Shown piece after piece: positions 48,765 through 62,639 of a stretch of DNA of 64,000 nt (the first letter of the stretch is position 1; every line of letters begins with the position of its first letter). The notes under the pieces were generated by a model. The model did not search any database. It had not been told where the DNA came from and was given only the letters and a program-made list of their open reading frames with translations. The position numbers were made by a program, and so were the translations under genes. Source of the DNA: Lamellibrachia satsuma (taxonomy: Eukaryota > Annelida > Polychaeta > Sabellida > Siboglinidae); assembly GCA_033239005.1 (NCBI GenBank), contig BSQZ01000006.1:12575662-12639661 (forward strand), written 5' to 3'.

Positions 48765-49132
48765 AGGTCTGTGAGGGTGTAAACCGGAGACCTGTGGTAC
48801 CTACTGAGGCCTACCAGGTCTGTGAGGGTGTAGACCTGAAACCTGTGGTACCTACCGAGGCCTACCAGGTCCGTGATTGTGTAGAACTGAGACCTGCAGT
48901 AGCCATTGGGACCTGCCAGATTTGTGAGGGTGTAGAACTCAGACCTGCAGTACTTATTTGGACCTGCCAGGTCTGTGAGGGTGTAGACCCGAGATCTGTG
49001 ATACCTACTGGGACCTGCCAGGTCTGTGAAGGTGTAGAACTGAGACATGCGGTACCAATTGGGACCTGCCAGGTCTGTGAGGGTGTAGAACTGAGACCTG
49101 CGGTACCTATTGGGACCTGTGGTTTCAGTTCC
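48765..49132. repeat. 51-bp minisatellite, copy 2
   Basis: Same seven-unit array as 41495-41865, with at least one substitution. Confidence 0.9.
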
Positions 49133-49699
49133 AGCCCTGGCACCATGACAGCACTAATTGCTACACATCCAACTGTGACACATGTGGATTTTAATTAAAA
49201 ATGTCATCAATTAAACAACATTTTGCCAATACACACAAGACAGTCTGATATGTACATTGTAAGAAATAATGCCACTGATACATGGCATGTCTTCGGCTGT
49301 TGCAGACTAATAGTGCCGATTTATAAAAGAAAAAATACTGGCACTTTCACATGAATATTCCTACCATAACAATTCACCACTAAAAAGATAATACAGTGTA
49401 GTAATAGTTCAGCACTACTAAAACAATATTAGACATTTTACACGTTTGTCTTGTTTTTACTAAATATAAAGGGTGAATCATTTATTATTGGTGACATGTG
49501 GCAGCTATGACTTATTTCGGTGACTGTTTCCTAAGAATTTATTTATTTGACAGTTGACGAGTTATTTGTCAGCAGACTCCGTCACTGTAACACCGACATC
49601 AGTGAAACCTTCCGTATTATCGCCCAAATCGAGGGTTCATTCGCCGGCTATATTCATAAATATCCGTATTAAAGTGTGATCGTGTAATGTTATACTAAC

Positions 49700-49799
49700 T
49701 CTTTCCATGAAACCCTCTAACTACAATCCATGACTGGACAATCTTAAATGAAGATTGTGTTGACAGAGTTTTACACCCCAAACATATTCGTCCCAACAT
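49700..49799 (-). pseudogene. ATPAF2: Orphan copy of ATPAF2 exon 1
   Basis: Identical in position within the unit to exon 1 at 42433-42532 and encodes the same presequence ending VRGFHGK with its donor. No ATPAF2 exons lie between here and copy 1, so a transcript would have to cross GID4 copy 1 in antisense and skip the nearer exon 1. Confidence 0.85.
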
Positions 49800-50042
49800 T
49801 TTCACGTGCGCCCTTCGGCATTGGCTAACAAACACTACATGCATACGCGGTTTCTCATTGGCGCTTTAGGGGACGGAAAATAATCTCGATAGCAAAGCCG
49901 CTAAATTTTGACAAATGAAATGACGTGTAACAAAACCTCGAAGATCGTGTGATTTGTGTACCCAGAATTGCAGGAATTTCCCTTGGCGTATTTTGGTTCG
50001 AGGAAGTTGCGTTTTCTCGACGTAGTTTCGTTATTTCTTCAA
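49800..50042. promoter_or_regulatory. ATPAF2/GID4 promoter, copy 2
   Basis: Duplicate of 42533-42775, with ATTGG boxes at 49820 and 49857. In this copy only the GID4 side leads to a complete gene. Confidence 0.65.
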
Positions 50043-51785
50043 ATGCCAGTACGACTAGAACTTGATCCGCCACCTCCGGCAAATTCAGTCCAGGCGGGAG
50101 TTGCCACATCTCTGTTATACAGTGGCTCAAAATTTCGAGGCAGTCAAAAGAGTAAAGGAAATTGCTACGATGTTGAAGTAATTTTGCAGGTAATGTCTCA
50201 ACTCAAATGATTCGATCGGAGACGCTAAGCCCAAGGGTTAAGATTGAAGATTAAGCAACGGCGTACGTCCTAAATTATGACCGACTTGTGTTGAAAATAA
50301 CACTTTTTATTGCACTACTGTTACCGAGTATCAGTTGTATTGTAACTGTAAACATTTGCATAAAGAAATTACGTTCTTCATCTGTTCATCATTTCATTTG
50401 ATCCGGAATTTATCCAGGTGCCGGCTGACGGGGACACTCGTCGGTACCCAACTCGTCCATACGTCAGTGCGGATGTGAAGCGTCAGTGCATGAACAAATC
50501 CCCGTGCTCATGCGTTCATACTCTGAGTTGGTTGTTATTTGCCAACAGGCGATCTTCCAAGCTCTTTGACTTTGTCTTCAGGCGGAAGAAGGACAGTATA
50601 TGCAGTCATCTCGGACTCATGCAGTCTCATATTATATACGTCTCCGTTTCAGACATCTGTGAATGTTTATGAATTATGCACATTGGAATCGCATTCAGAA
50701 TTACAATATTTACAGAATGACATACTTACATAACAGGCTTTCTTTTTTTATATTTTCCCCTCTCTCATGTAATCCTCCTTAATTAAAATATATACGTGTC
50801 AGAGTCTTCAAGTAAGTAATTGTAAGTAAGAAGAACATGTATGCACACATACATAGCAATTTAAAAATGATGGGTGAAAGAGCTCTGTCAAAATGTATAT
50901 TAATCGGTCTGTGAGCAAAATTGCTGGGTCTCTAATTTATCTGATTGTTTGGACACTTGAGAAAGCCAGATACAAGTGTTAGACTTCTCTAAACGCTGAC
51001 AGTATGATGATGGTTTCTGCTGCAGCATGTTGACATGAACAATGCCTACTTGTGTGGCTACCTGAAGATTGCTGGGCTTACGGAGGAATATCCAACGCTG
51101 ACTACATTTTTTGATGGGGAAATCATCAGCAAGCAACACCCATTCCTCACACGCAAGTGGGATGCTGACGAAGATGTTGATCGAAAGCACTGGGTGAGTT
51201 CATGTTGTGTTAATATGCCAGAGCAACCAATACTTACAGTGTTTGACTGTTACTTTCTACCAGACCGTCTTGACTGGCATGCCAGTTGATTGTCTTGTGT
51301 TTCAGAACTGAATGGCTGATTTTCCTGTCATTTTGTGAGACAATGATAGTTGCACGAATGACACTTTTCAGTGTGTTACTTAGTGAACGTCATTTCAACA
51401 CAGGCATGTTTGTTTGTGTTGACTACCTTTGAAACATTATCTTTAACTTTGAAAGCATGAGCAGCAGTCAGCCACAAATAGACAGATTTCTGGATTTGTA
51501 GAACTTTTTGTGTAGTCTAGCATGTACAAACAGCGGAGTTCACTGTCTGATTCTACATCTCTTCTGTGATGGAAACATGGCAATCAAAGTTTTGATATGT
51601 TAGCACTGGATCTTCAATATACTTATTAATACTAGTTGTCCCTGATTAAATTATTCACATTGAAAAGTATTACAGTGTATAAAATGCTACTAAAATTGTA
51701 AATGCAGTGCAAAAAGTTTTGCCGCAGATATTTGTCTTAGCGGAAGTTTTGATAAAATGCCACTCCCAGCTCTGGAACATTTATT

Positions 51786-51875
<90 letters not shown>

Positions 51876-54800
51876 GCTGTGGATGTATACTTGTATTTGA
51901 ATCCATATTTTCACCATAAACATGAATTGCTCTGGTTATATCCGTGGTCATTGTAGTCACTTTCAAAATTTTTTCTTCCAGGGGAAGTTCCTTTCTTTTA
52001 ATTATCAGTTTGCAAAGCGATTCAACACGGATGATTTCAACTACAGTGACCTCAAAGAGACAGACTTTGTTTTCATGAGATGGAAGGTTAGTCAATATTT
52101 TCATCATCTGTCACAGTTTCACAGGTTTTCACAAGTGTTTTCTGTCATAAAAAGTTGTTGTTGCTTTTTGATTAGCTATACCTAATAATCTAGTTGTTGC
52201 ATATTACTGAATTAATAAAATATGAAGAGTAATGTACATATCAACCATTTTCAGGCTGTGCCGTATTATCAAGTTTTGAAAAATACACACTACATCTTTC
52301 ATTGGTTTGATAAAAAATGCTCAACCTTAGTTTAGTGTTGACCATTTTAATGCCAAAAATAAAATTCTTCTAAGCCACTTACCTGATACTATGTACCAAA
52401 TTCATTGAATGCAGCTACTGTTGTTCTTAAGATAATATTGTAAACAAACTGACAAGTATTTGCAATACTTATTCCAGTCTTCGTTGTTATTTAGCATTTC
52501 CTAAAATCTGTGTGAAGGTTATTGAAATTAATTTTTTTTATATGATGATAATATTTGTTATCAATAAATGGCCTTGGAACAAGGCATTCTTACCCTATGT
52601 TACTTGTAAAAGTTTTTGTCAGCCATAAAATAGGTTGTACACTATATTAATATAATTAATATTAATGTCTTCTCGTAGCCTATAATAAATATCTTTGTCA
52701 AATATAGTTGAAAGTACATTGCTACCATGAACTGGTTATACTTTGCATGACATGTATAGCTACTTGGCTTCGTTGTTTGATGGCTACGTTTGTCACAGGA
52801 GCACTTTCTAGTGCCCGATCACACCATCAAGGATATCAGTGGAGCATCCTTCGCTGGATTCTACTACATCTGCTTTCAGAAGTCTGCTGCAACTATAGAG
52901 GGCTATTACTACCATAGGAGTTCAGAGTGGTAAGCTATCTGATCAAATTAGAGAAGTGCATCTTTTACAAAACTTTACACTCGTTTTCACCTTGGTGCAA
53001 TCAGGTGAGAATTTACATTCTACCTGGATATGATGCCGGTGTAACACAGGTTTACTCCACCAGCAAGATCCAGGTACCTAGGTACTTATTTACATCACTG
53101 ACTGACCTGAAGCTGTGAAGGCTGAAAGGAGTTGCCGTAGCAAAATGTACTGACTGCCGTTAGCTTCTAACGGCAGTCAATACATTTTGAACCCAGCATT
53201 TTAAACATGAATATATGATTTCATGTAATTCCATATTTTCTACTAGATAACAGTAGTTATTTGTGACTTTTTAATTTATCATTTTAAGTTAATTTCACAA
53301 AATTAATGTGTGCTTCAGTGTAAGTGACCAGCTACACTGAATCCAGCAACTATTTCTGTTACTGCGCTCCCAGTATATGTTGTCCTGATAGACCTGTGAA
53401 GTATGAAGAAAACTGCTATATATCATAACGACAACAATTATGATGTGGTTCACACGTTTGTTACTGTTCATGTCGTTGCACCAGACTTGTTGACTCAAGT
53501 CATAGGGGCTTAATCGAGTCACTAATTTTGATGACTTGACATTCAGCAAAAGGACACAAGATTTGACTTGGAGGTCATTGACTTGACAGTTTGCGACTGG
53601 CCAACAAGTGTGGTGGTTTGAACGTGTGCAAAGAAAGACTGTGTTATTGTGATTGGTTGAATCAAATACAACAATTATGAAGTACTTATTATGATTGGCT
53701 AGTGTTGTGGCGGGCAGCATCCGCATAAATTTCCTACTAAAAATTACAGCAAACCACAACAATCATGACTTTAGATGAATCCTGGTGACTTGACTTGGAA
53801 TTCAGAGATTACTCAAGATTTGACTTGGAAGAAATTTACTTGAAACTTGTCTTGCTAGTTTGTGACTTGCCAACAAGTCTGCATTATATATGCCAAGTGT
53901 TATTTCGTTGTTCCATTCATGATAACAACAGATCATGTCACTTTGTTACTGTTCTTAGTGCATTGTTGTATAACATGATATGAAGGAATTGTTAGAAGAA
54001 TCAGACTTAGTACCATAAACGGCAGTGAAACAATGATTATTAAACAACTCTCTTACCAGCAAGAGGTTGAAACAGAGGGAAGGAAACAATGATTCCCAAA
54101 CAACTCTCTTACCAGCAAGAGGTTGAAACAGAGGGAAGGAAACAATGATTCCAAACAACGCTCTTACCAGCAAGAGGTTGAAACAGAGGGAAGGAAACAA
54201 TGATTCCCAAACAACTCTATTACCAGCAAGAGGTTGAAACAGAGGGAAGGAAACAATGATTCCCAAACAACGCTCTTACCAGCAAGAGGTTGAAACAGAG
54301 GGAAGGAAACGACGATTCCCAAACAACTCTCTTACCAGCAAGAGGTTGAAACAGAGGGAAGGAAACGACGATTCCCAAACAACTCTCTTACCAGCAAGAG
54401 GTTGAAACAGAGGGAAGGAAACGACGATTCCCAAACAACTCTCTTACCAGCAAGAGGTTGAAACAGAGGGAAGGAAACGACGATTCCCAAACAACTCTCT
54501 TACCAGCAAGAGGTTGAAACAGAGGGAAGGAAACGACGATTCCCAAACAACTCTCTTACCAGCAAGAGGTTGAAACAGAGGGAAGGAAACGACTATTCCC
54601 AAACAACGCTCTTACCAGCAAGAGGTTGAAACAGAGAGAAGGAAACGACTATTCCCAAACAACGCTCTTACCAGCAAGAGGTTGAAACAGAGGGAAGGAA
54701 ACGAAGATTCCCAAACAACGCTCTTACCAGCAAGAGGTTGAAACAGAGGGAAGGAAACGACGATTCCCAAACAACTCTCTTACCAGCAAGAGGTTGAAAC

Positions 54801-55333
54801 AGAGGGAAGGAAACGACGATTCCCAAACAACTCTCTTACCAGCAAGAGGTTGAAACAGAGGGAAGGAAACAACGATTCCCAAACAACTCTCTTACCAGCA
54901 AGAGGTTGAAACAGAGGGAAGGAAACAACGATTCCCAAACAACTCTCTTACCAGCAAGAGGTTGAAACAGAGGGAAGGAAACAATGATTCCCAAACAACT
55001 CTCTTACCAGCAAGAGGTTGAGACAGAGGGAAGGAATAAAGATTATTGCTGCACACATTGCAAATATATTTTTCATAAACACTGATTACTGGTACATAAT
55101 TGTGATTATTTGGAGCACACAGCAGAAGTATCAAATTAGTAAACAGTACTGCTTATCATGAAAATATACCCTACTATTTAAATGCATCTAGGAGATGCAC
55201 TTGTAAAGCAGGATCAAGTAAAATACAACCTGCTACTCACTTTCAACAGGCTCTTCTCTCTTTCGACAGGTATCAGTCCCTGAACTTAACCCATGTACCT
55301 GAACGCAGCGTTGGCGTCTACGAGTTCCGATGA
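50043..55333 (+). CDS. GID4: GID/CTLH E3 ligase substrate receptor GID4 (intact copy)
   Basis: Exons 50043-50189, 51026-51193, 51982-52086, 52799-52929 and 55270-55333 join in frame to 204 residues. The start [17 protein letters not shown] aligns with the conserved human MPVR start; an in-frame ATG 29 codons upstream is possible. The rest is very close to human GID4: [101 protein letters not shown], ending SVGVYEFR. Known role: beta-barrel receptor that recognises N-terminal proline degrons for ubiquitination by the GID/CTLH complex. Intron 4 holds the CAAGTC element and the 56-bp minisatellite. A poly(A) signal AATAAA is at 56144. Confidence 0.96.
51788..51873. repeat. (TA)n microsatellite, copy 2
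   Basis: Counterpart of 44521-44603, slightly longer and purer. Confidence 0.95.
53141..53189. repeat. Near-perfect 23-bp hairpin, copy 2
   Basis: Duplicate of 45868-45916; the hairpin is unchanged although sequence just before it differs by an indel. Confidence 0.85.
53475..53882. mobile_element. CAAGTC-rich dispersed element (copy C, by duplication)
   Basis: Duplicate of 46210-46613 with minor changes (CATCCGCATAAA against CATCCATATAAA). Confidence 0.65.
54033..55036. repeat. 56-bp minisatellite, copy 2
   Basis: About 18 units of the same array as 46766-48612, ending about 235 bp before GID4 exon 5. The shorter length is the main difference between the two duplication units. Confidence 0.95.
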
Positions 55334-57090
55334 CATCTCCAGATACAAACAGCCCAATTTGAGAGGCGAAACTGTGTCAGTCAAATCTCCTCCGTGCCTC
55401 GATGCGGAGGGAACACTACAGAAGATGAGTCTTTCTAACATGACTGTGGCGTGCCACTGGCCGACGACTGCGCACGGCAAACATCAGGTGTATCACTATG
55501 GCCAGACTCTTGTATTCAACCACCGTGTTTGATATGTCTGTTTGTGTCAATGGATTTATTAATTTTGTTGTGATGCTGCACGAGCAACTAATTCCACCCA
55601 ACTACATCTAGATCTTAAATTCCACCAATTTATGCTTTGACAGTGAAAGCAAAATCTTTCCAGCAAGCGCATCATTTTTAGCAAATTGCACTAATCACAC
55701 CTGAAAAGGAGCATGCAGGGCATCATTATAATTTATCTTTCATATCATCACAACACCTCAGTATTTGTTCTGTTGTTTTAATATTTTTTAATATTTTCTT
55801 TAAAAACCAAACTCACCTCGCCTCTTAAAATATCAATTTCCCCCAGTCATTAGCGAATTGTTCAAATTGGTTTTAAAAATATCTTGTGGAGGAATCTCGA
55901 TCTGTTTGAAATTATACAGGAAAGAGGGTCAAATGCCTTGGGGGATTTAAATGGACTTGGTGTAACAGTATCTAGTTATGTTGTAATCAGCAATGAAAAA
56001 CAGTCTGAAATTGTTGCAGCTATTTGTTGTTCAACACTAAAGAGATTGAACCTCACAAAGGTAGTATTCTGTACAGTCTTTGTCTAGCTTGTATGTGTGT
56101 ATATATATATATATAGTTGTATATTTTAATTGTTGTTCCTACCAATAAAAGTGTTGACCTTATCAGCTTTGTTCAGATAGTTAGGCAGAGAGATGCTGAA
56201 CTTGGTTTACTAATTAATTGCCATTTCCACAAACGAGCATATTCATTTGGTCGTATCCTCGTGCAAGGTAGCAGAATTAACTGAGCCACGTCACTGACGC
56301 TCTGCAGTGGCTCAAGAAATATGGAGTCCACAGTAGGTCACACAATTACTCCATGCAGGGTATTTTATTTCGACTGGCATAAACACTAGCCATCCTCCCC
56401 AACAGGGGCTTTTGACTATGTCAGTGCCCCTGGTGGCTAGACCTCAATTGAGTTAACCAATAACATCGCTCGTTGGAATCTACGGGGCTCACATATGGAA
56501 ACTAAACTTTAATTGGTTGTGAGCCCATCATCGCTGGTCGGATGGGTTTCCTGGAAACGCTCTGAAGTTCGGGCACATTTCACGAAGTACAAATGATTTG
56601 GTAGACTTCCATACAGAGTAGGATGATCGAAATTGCCTGGTCCTCTCAATCAGCAGTCTGGTGCTCTTACCTGCCAAGTGATTGCACCACATGACACATA
56701 AAAACGCTTTATGAAACCATTTCCACGACAAACATATACCAAGAATTTAATGAAGAAGACTACATCTAGCTGGTTGCTTGAGTAGCTTTATTAAGATAGC
56801 TGCTTTCCCCACCAGCCAACGTGTTACAAGATAACAATGTTTGTAGCTTCCGAATCCAAGTTTAGAACCAAGGATTCAAATACTAGCTCATGCGGAACAT
56901 ATTTGACTATTTCTACACAAAACTGTCGACAGCTGATCCGGTTTCAAGCGTATGTTGGCAGGGTACACCAATGGCTTGTTGAATCAGTTGTGATACCAGC
57001 ACACGGTAAAACACAGCATTCTAGTCCACAAACAGTTCATCAATGCGGCGTATAAATTAACACATGGTGTTCTGTGTATGGTAGCCAACG
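55334..57090. other. GID4/NDUFAB1 convergent intergenic region
   Basis: Contains the GID4 3' UTR, a short (TA)n at 56097-56116 and, on the minus strand near 56787, an AATAAA that could serve NDUFAB1. No further gene seen. Confidence 0.5.
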
Positions 57091-58774
<1,684 letters not shown>

Positions 58775-58994
58775 CTGACAACAGAAATACACCTAGGTAC
58801 AGGTAAATGTCTGGTGTAATATTAACTGCTCCTTGTTAAAAATGTGCAAGTCAGTTTACTACATTAAAATAAAAGTAAAATCCAGTTGGCTAGTGATTCA
58901 AATAAAAATAGTATCTGCAGTATCTACCAGTGACACCACTATGAAGTTTTGGCCTTTTGGGTAGATGTATTCATATGACAATTGCTGTGCTGTC

Positions 58995-59243
58995 AGATCT
59001 GGGGTCTGAATTGAATTTGAATTAACAAAAATGGTGTGAATTTGAATTGAAGTCTGCAAAGAGAATTGAATGAATTGATAAATTGGTATAAAGCTATTAA
59101 AATCTTCCACTATTTAATTTGTGAATTGAATTTTATTAAAAATTAACTGAATTTGAATACATTTGATTGAATTGGAATTGATACTTTATAAATACATGTG
59201 AACTGGAATTGATTTGGAGTTTATAAAATTAATTGACCCTCAG
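58995..59243. repeat. AATTGAATT-rich block, possible MITE
   Basis: Rich in GAATTGAATT and TTTGAATT strings, bounded by TCTGGGGTCTGAATT on the left and AATTGACCCTCAGG on the right, which are weakly inverted. Similar sequence occurs near 12640-12740. Tentative. Confidence 0.4.
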
Positions 59244-60919
59244 GCCCTTAGCCAGGGACCCGTCCGTCCGTCTTGAAGATGGGCAAATGTCTGACGATGG
59301 CGGGTAAAATAAGAATAAAACACAGGTGTTTCTTTTTACAATATGAATTGTTTTCATAACAAAATTGTTTGAACTGTGACTCAGTGACTCTTAGCGCACG
59401 CAATCGTGTTTCGACGAATGTTGTAGGCAGCAGAATAGCGAATACCACCAATCTATAATATATTTTTAACCATGACATTGTTGGAAAATAATGATACTGC
59501 GGCTGATCTCTATTTATCGTAATCATGTATGTCATTGGTTGGGAAACATGTTTCTATGGCCTTTCTCAGTGCCTATCCATTGGCACTTGCATTTGAAAAA
59601 ACAATACTGTGACCCAGACTTCATGTGGCAAGTTCAAAACAGCACAGGTTTGTCAATGCGAGAGTGTGAAAAGATATGATATGTCAATGCCAGAGTTCAC
59701 GACTATCAAGGCCTTTTTCGTACATGTCTATAAAAGCAACGTTCCTGCTATTGTCCCTGAACAGTCCGAGTCAGCATCCTTTGTTACATTGGCGGAGATT
59801 CATAATGTTGATGTGCCTGCCGGTAGTAGCCGAGATGCTACTGTATTGTCGTCCACCGCTCGCACTCTGCAGTGGCGAAGTGTGATCGCTTCCACGTTTA
59901 TATATTTAAAATAAATGAGTTGGCTTTTTTCTATTTGTATTATTGTGTAGGTGATAATGCCAACCTCGCTGCACAGCTAGTGAAACTTGATTGGGCCAAT
60001 AATGGCTAAAAATTTGGCGTTGAAGGTTACACCTTTTAGAATGTTCCAGACTGGCAACATTTTATTATTTCTGGCTAAAGGTATATTGACCCCCCAGTTT
60101 TGTTTTTTAATAGTATAATTGGAAGAATAAGTGAATAAATCAGTAAATAAATATTTTTTACAAGGAAGTCAACGGACAAAAAAAACTGCATGACGTGTTT
60201 ACAAGTTCCTTCAGTATCAAATATGGAATTACGTTTCTGTTTAAAGCACTCATGCCTGTGAAACATGGTACACTTATTTAGTTCACATAATTGTGCACAA
60301 TGACAAAATAAATAAATGTTATGCATCACTGCACAATATTTTTGGACTGATGTACATCAAAAGCAGCTACCGGGTACTGCAGGGATGCATAAAATATCTA
60401 ACTCTCTCCCCTCTCGCTGTAGAAGTCCGGAAGATATCACGTATCCAACAGGGCAACACATTTATATTACCAACCGTTAATGAAAAGGCACTGGCTAGTG
60501 TCTATTATCGTAGAGCTTGGATCAACCAATAAGAAAGCGTGTTTCTTCTTGGTGCTTTTATTTGCATATATGCATTGCAAATTTACAAAGTTGTGGTTTT
60601 CCAGAAAAAGGCAGGGGTAATTTTGTACTTATTTACACAGCTTTATTTCAATTTTACCTTGTCTTATCTATCTCAAAATGTTTATTCATTCATTATACTA
60701 CATCAAGTAAATAAGTATAAGTAAGATGAGTAAACAAAGGACATATACGATGATCAAATATTGCACTCAGGGAACTTTGTGTTACCATGGCAACCATGCA
60801 CAGCTGGGCAATAACCACATAGATTGGTACATTCCAGTGTTTTTTGGATCACAAAAGTGCCTTAAGTGCAATATTTGACAATATCTGCCCATTGTTTACA
60901 TGAAGCATGTAGTATGACT

Positions 60920-61100
60920 GAAAGTGAGTGGAAAATAAACTGTTTTTTTGGGGGGGACATTCATGTCTTACGTTACTGTTTTGAGAACATTTCTAAAACT
61001 TGAGTGATATAATTCCTGGTATTGATTCTGTTCACTTTGACGAACCACCCCCTCCCCCCCGACTTGTCTACCAGTGAGAACAGTTTTTACTCTATGAAAT
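60920..61100 (-). repeat. Dispersed repeat, right member of an inverted pair
   Basis: Inverted counterpart of 57366-57565, diverged by scattered substitutions and homopolymer changes. The pair brackets NDUFAB1. Confidence 0.75.
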
Positions 61101-62533
61101 ATAAAGCCATGATAATAAGGCCCATCATTACCACAAGACAGTCTGACCACCACTCTGTGACAATGTCAGCATTTGTTGGTAAAACGTATTTGAATTAAAT
61201 TGAAATGGGTTTTTATTTAGCACAAAAAAAAAACACATTTATAATGATAACAATTCATGCCAGGACACCAGTTCAAAAACAAAATACACAGGGGCAAAAC
61301 TTCAACAAATTTTTTATTAGACAGCAGGACTAGTAAAGACAAAAGTTTACTAGTCCGCCTAGGGGGTTACTAGTCCTGAATATAATCAAAGCTAGACAAA
61401 TTTATACCGTCAGCCATAATTTATTCAACAAATAACTGACATCATGGGAAACGGAAAACATGGCACTGCTCGATGAGCTGGTGTTATACACTAAACGTAA
61501 AACAAGACAACAAATAACAATAGAAGATACAGCGCTCCGTAATATAATTGGTTTTGAAAGTACTACATTGAAATATTACTACTTTGATAAAACAGCAACC
61601 ATCCAGATTCAGTATTGCCTATTCAAGGCTATTGGACAAAAAACAATATGAATTTACTACACTGAGCACTGCCAATCGTTCGTGGTTTGCCTGTCGTTTG
61701 AGCTGAGGAACCGGGAAACTGCTGCTGATGGTAGGGCCTACACGCCGGTTATGTGTGTGAATTGGAGCACGAATCAGACTCAATTTCAAAGTTTACCGCA
61801 ATCGCGCTTGGCAACTGCAGAGTGCCAGCAGCGGACAACAATACAGTAGCGCCTCGGTTACAAGCAGCAGGCACATCAACATTACGACAATTCAAACAAT
61901 TTTATGATAAAAAAAATATCATCCTGTTTTATATTACTAGGTATTCCAAAGTGGCTGTTGCGGCTGGCAAAAACTGCTGCAGAAGGCCGGTTTTGGGTGA
62001 TGTTCAAAAATCAATATAAAATCACTGATACCATTTTGAGCTACAAATGTTACCTCAATAAACGTTGATATCTTTCCTCTGTTGTTCAGTGATAATCAAT
62101 TGTTTTAAAAGGGCTTACTTATTTGTTGATGAATTTTTGAAAGTGACAGGGGTTGGTGGCCGCGAAAAGCGATGTTCCGAATTCGCATCACCGACATTTG
62201 CACGCCACCCTATTTCGTCGCTTCGCGGAGGACAGCATAACCTCGGGTGACGCTGAATTTATGCTGAGGTCAAAGGGGAGATGTTCAGCCAATGATACAT
62301 ATACTTTTTGTTCAAAACGAATCCCGCGAAGATTACGTTTTTCGATGATGAAATTTTCTTTTTGTTGTTTGACATGAACCAGAAAATTATTTCTCAACAT
62401 ACAATATATCATTAAATAGGCCACCATCTGTTCTTTTTAAAAAACTTTGTTTAATTTGTAATAAAACAATGGCTTCCCTCCGCTGGCCGGTCAAAGTTCC
62501 CCCCACTAATAAATGCCAGCGAGTTTCGAAAAC

Positions 62534-62631
62534 ATGGCTGCAAAGGTGTGTCCGTGTCCGCGCTGTGAGACGTTGGAGTCATCTGCTTCGCAGAACGTCG
62601 TCAGAAACATGTTAACTTCACACAGAAAGGT
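62534..62631 (+). CDS. Possible first coding exon of an unidentified gene
   Basis: In a local CG-richer patch an ATG opens MAAKVCPCPRCETLESSASQ and the frame reaches MLTSHRK directly before a good donor, AAAGGTAAGT, at 62632. The CPCPRC motif could bind a metal, but I recognise no family and no downstream exon. It could also be a non-coding first exon. Confidence 0.35.
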
Positions 62632-62639
62632 AAGTTATT

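Larger units (their letters stand above)
48619..55036. repeat. Tandem duplication unit, copy 2
   Basis: Second copy of the unit starting at 41352. It carries the 51-bp minisatellite, ATPAF2 exon 1 copy, promoter, GID4 exons 1-4, hairpin, CAAGTC element and a shorter 56-bp minisatellite. It continues into unique sequence with GID4 exon 5. Differences from copy 1 seen by eye are a few substitutions (for example 43998 C against 51266 T) and about ten short indels, mostly in homopolymers. Confidence 0.95.
58775..62530. other. Region upstream of NDUFAB1
   Basis: Expected to hold the missing NDUFAB1 first exon, but none could be supported. Holds the AATTGAATT-rich block (58995-59243) and the inverted repeat member (60920-61100). 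Other frames of 60-100 codons, such as 59609-59914 and 61460-61651, have no recognisable family. Confidence 0.4.

Noticed and set aside
56530..56710. Minus-strand tRNA-like SINE (CACCAGACTGCTGATTGAG)
   Set aside because: Box A and B matches are poor and no body or tail shared with the other SINEs was recognised.
62150..62260. Minus-strand MSVMRIRNIAFRGHQPLSLS frame as NDUFAB1 targeting exon
   Set aside because: It is Arg-rich like a presequence, but no donor site in a compatible phase was found. Too weak to annotate.
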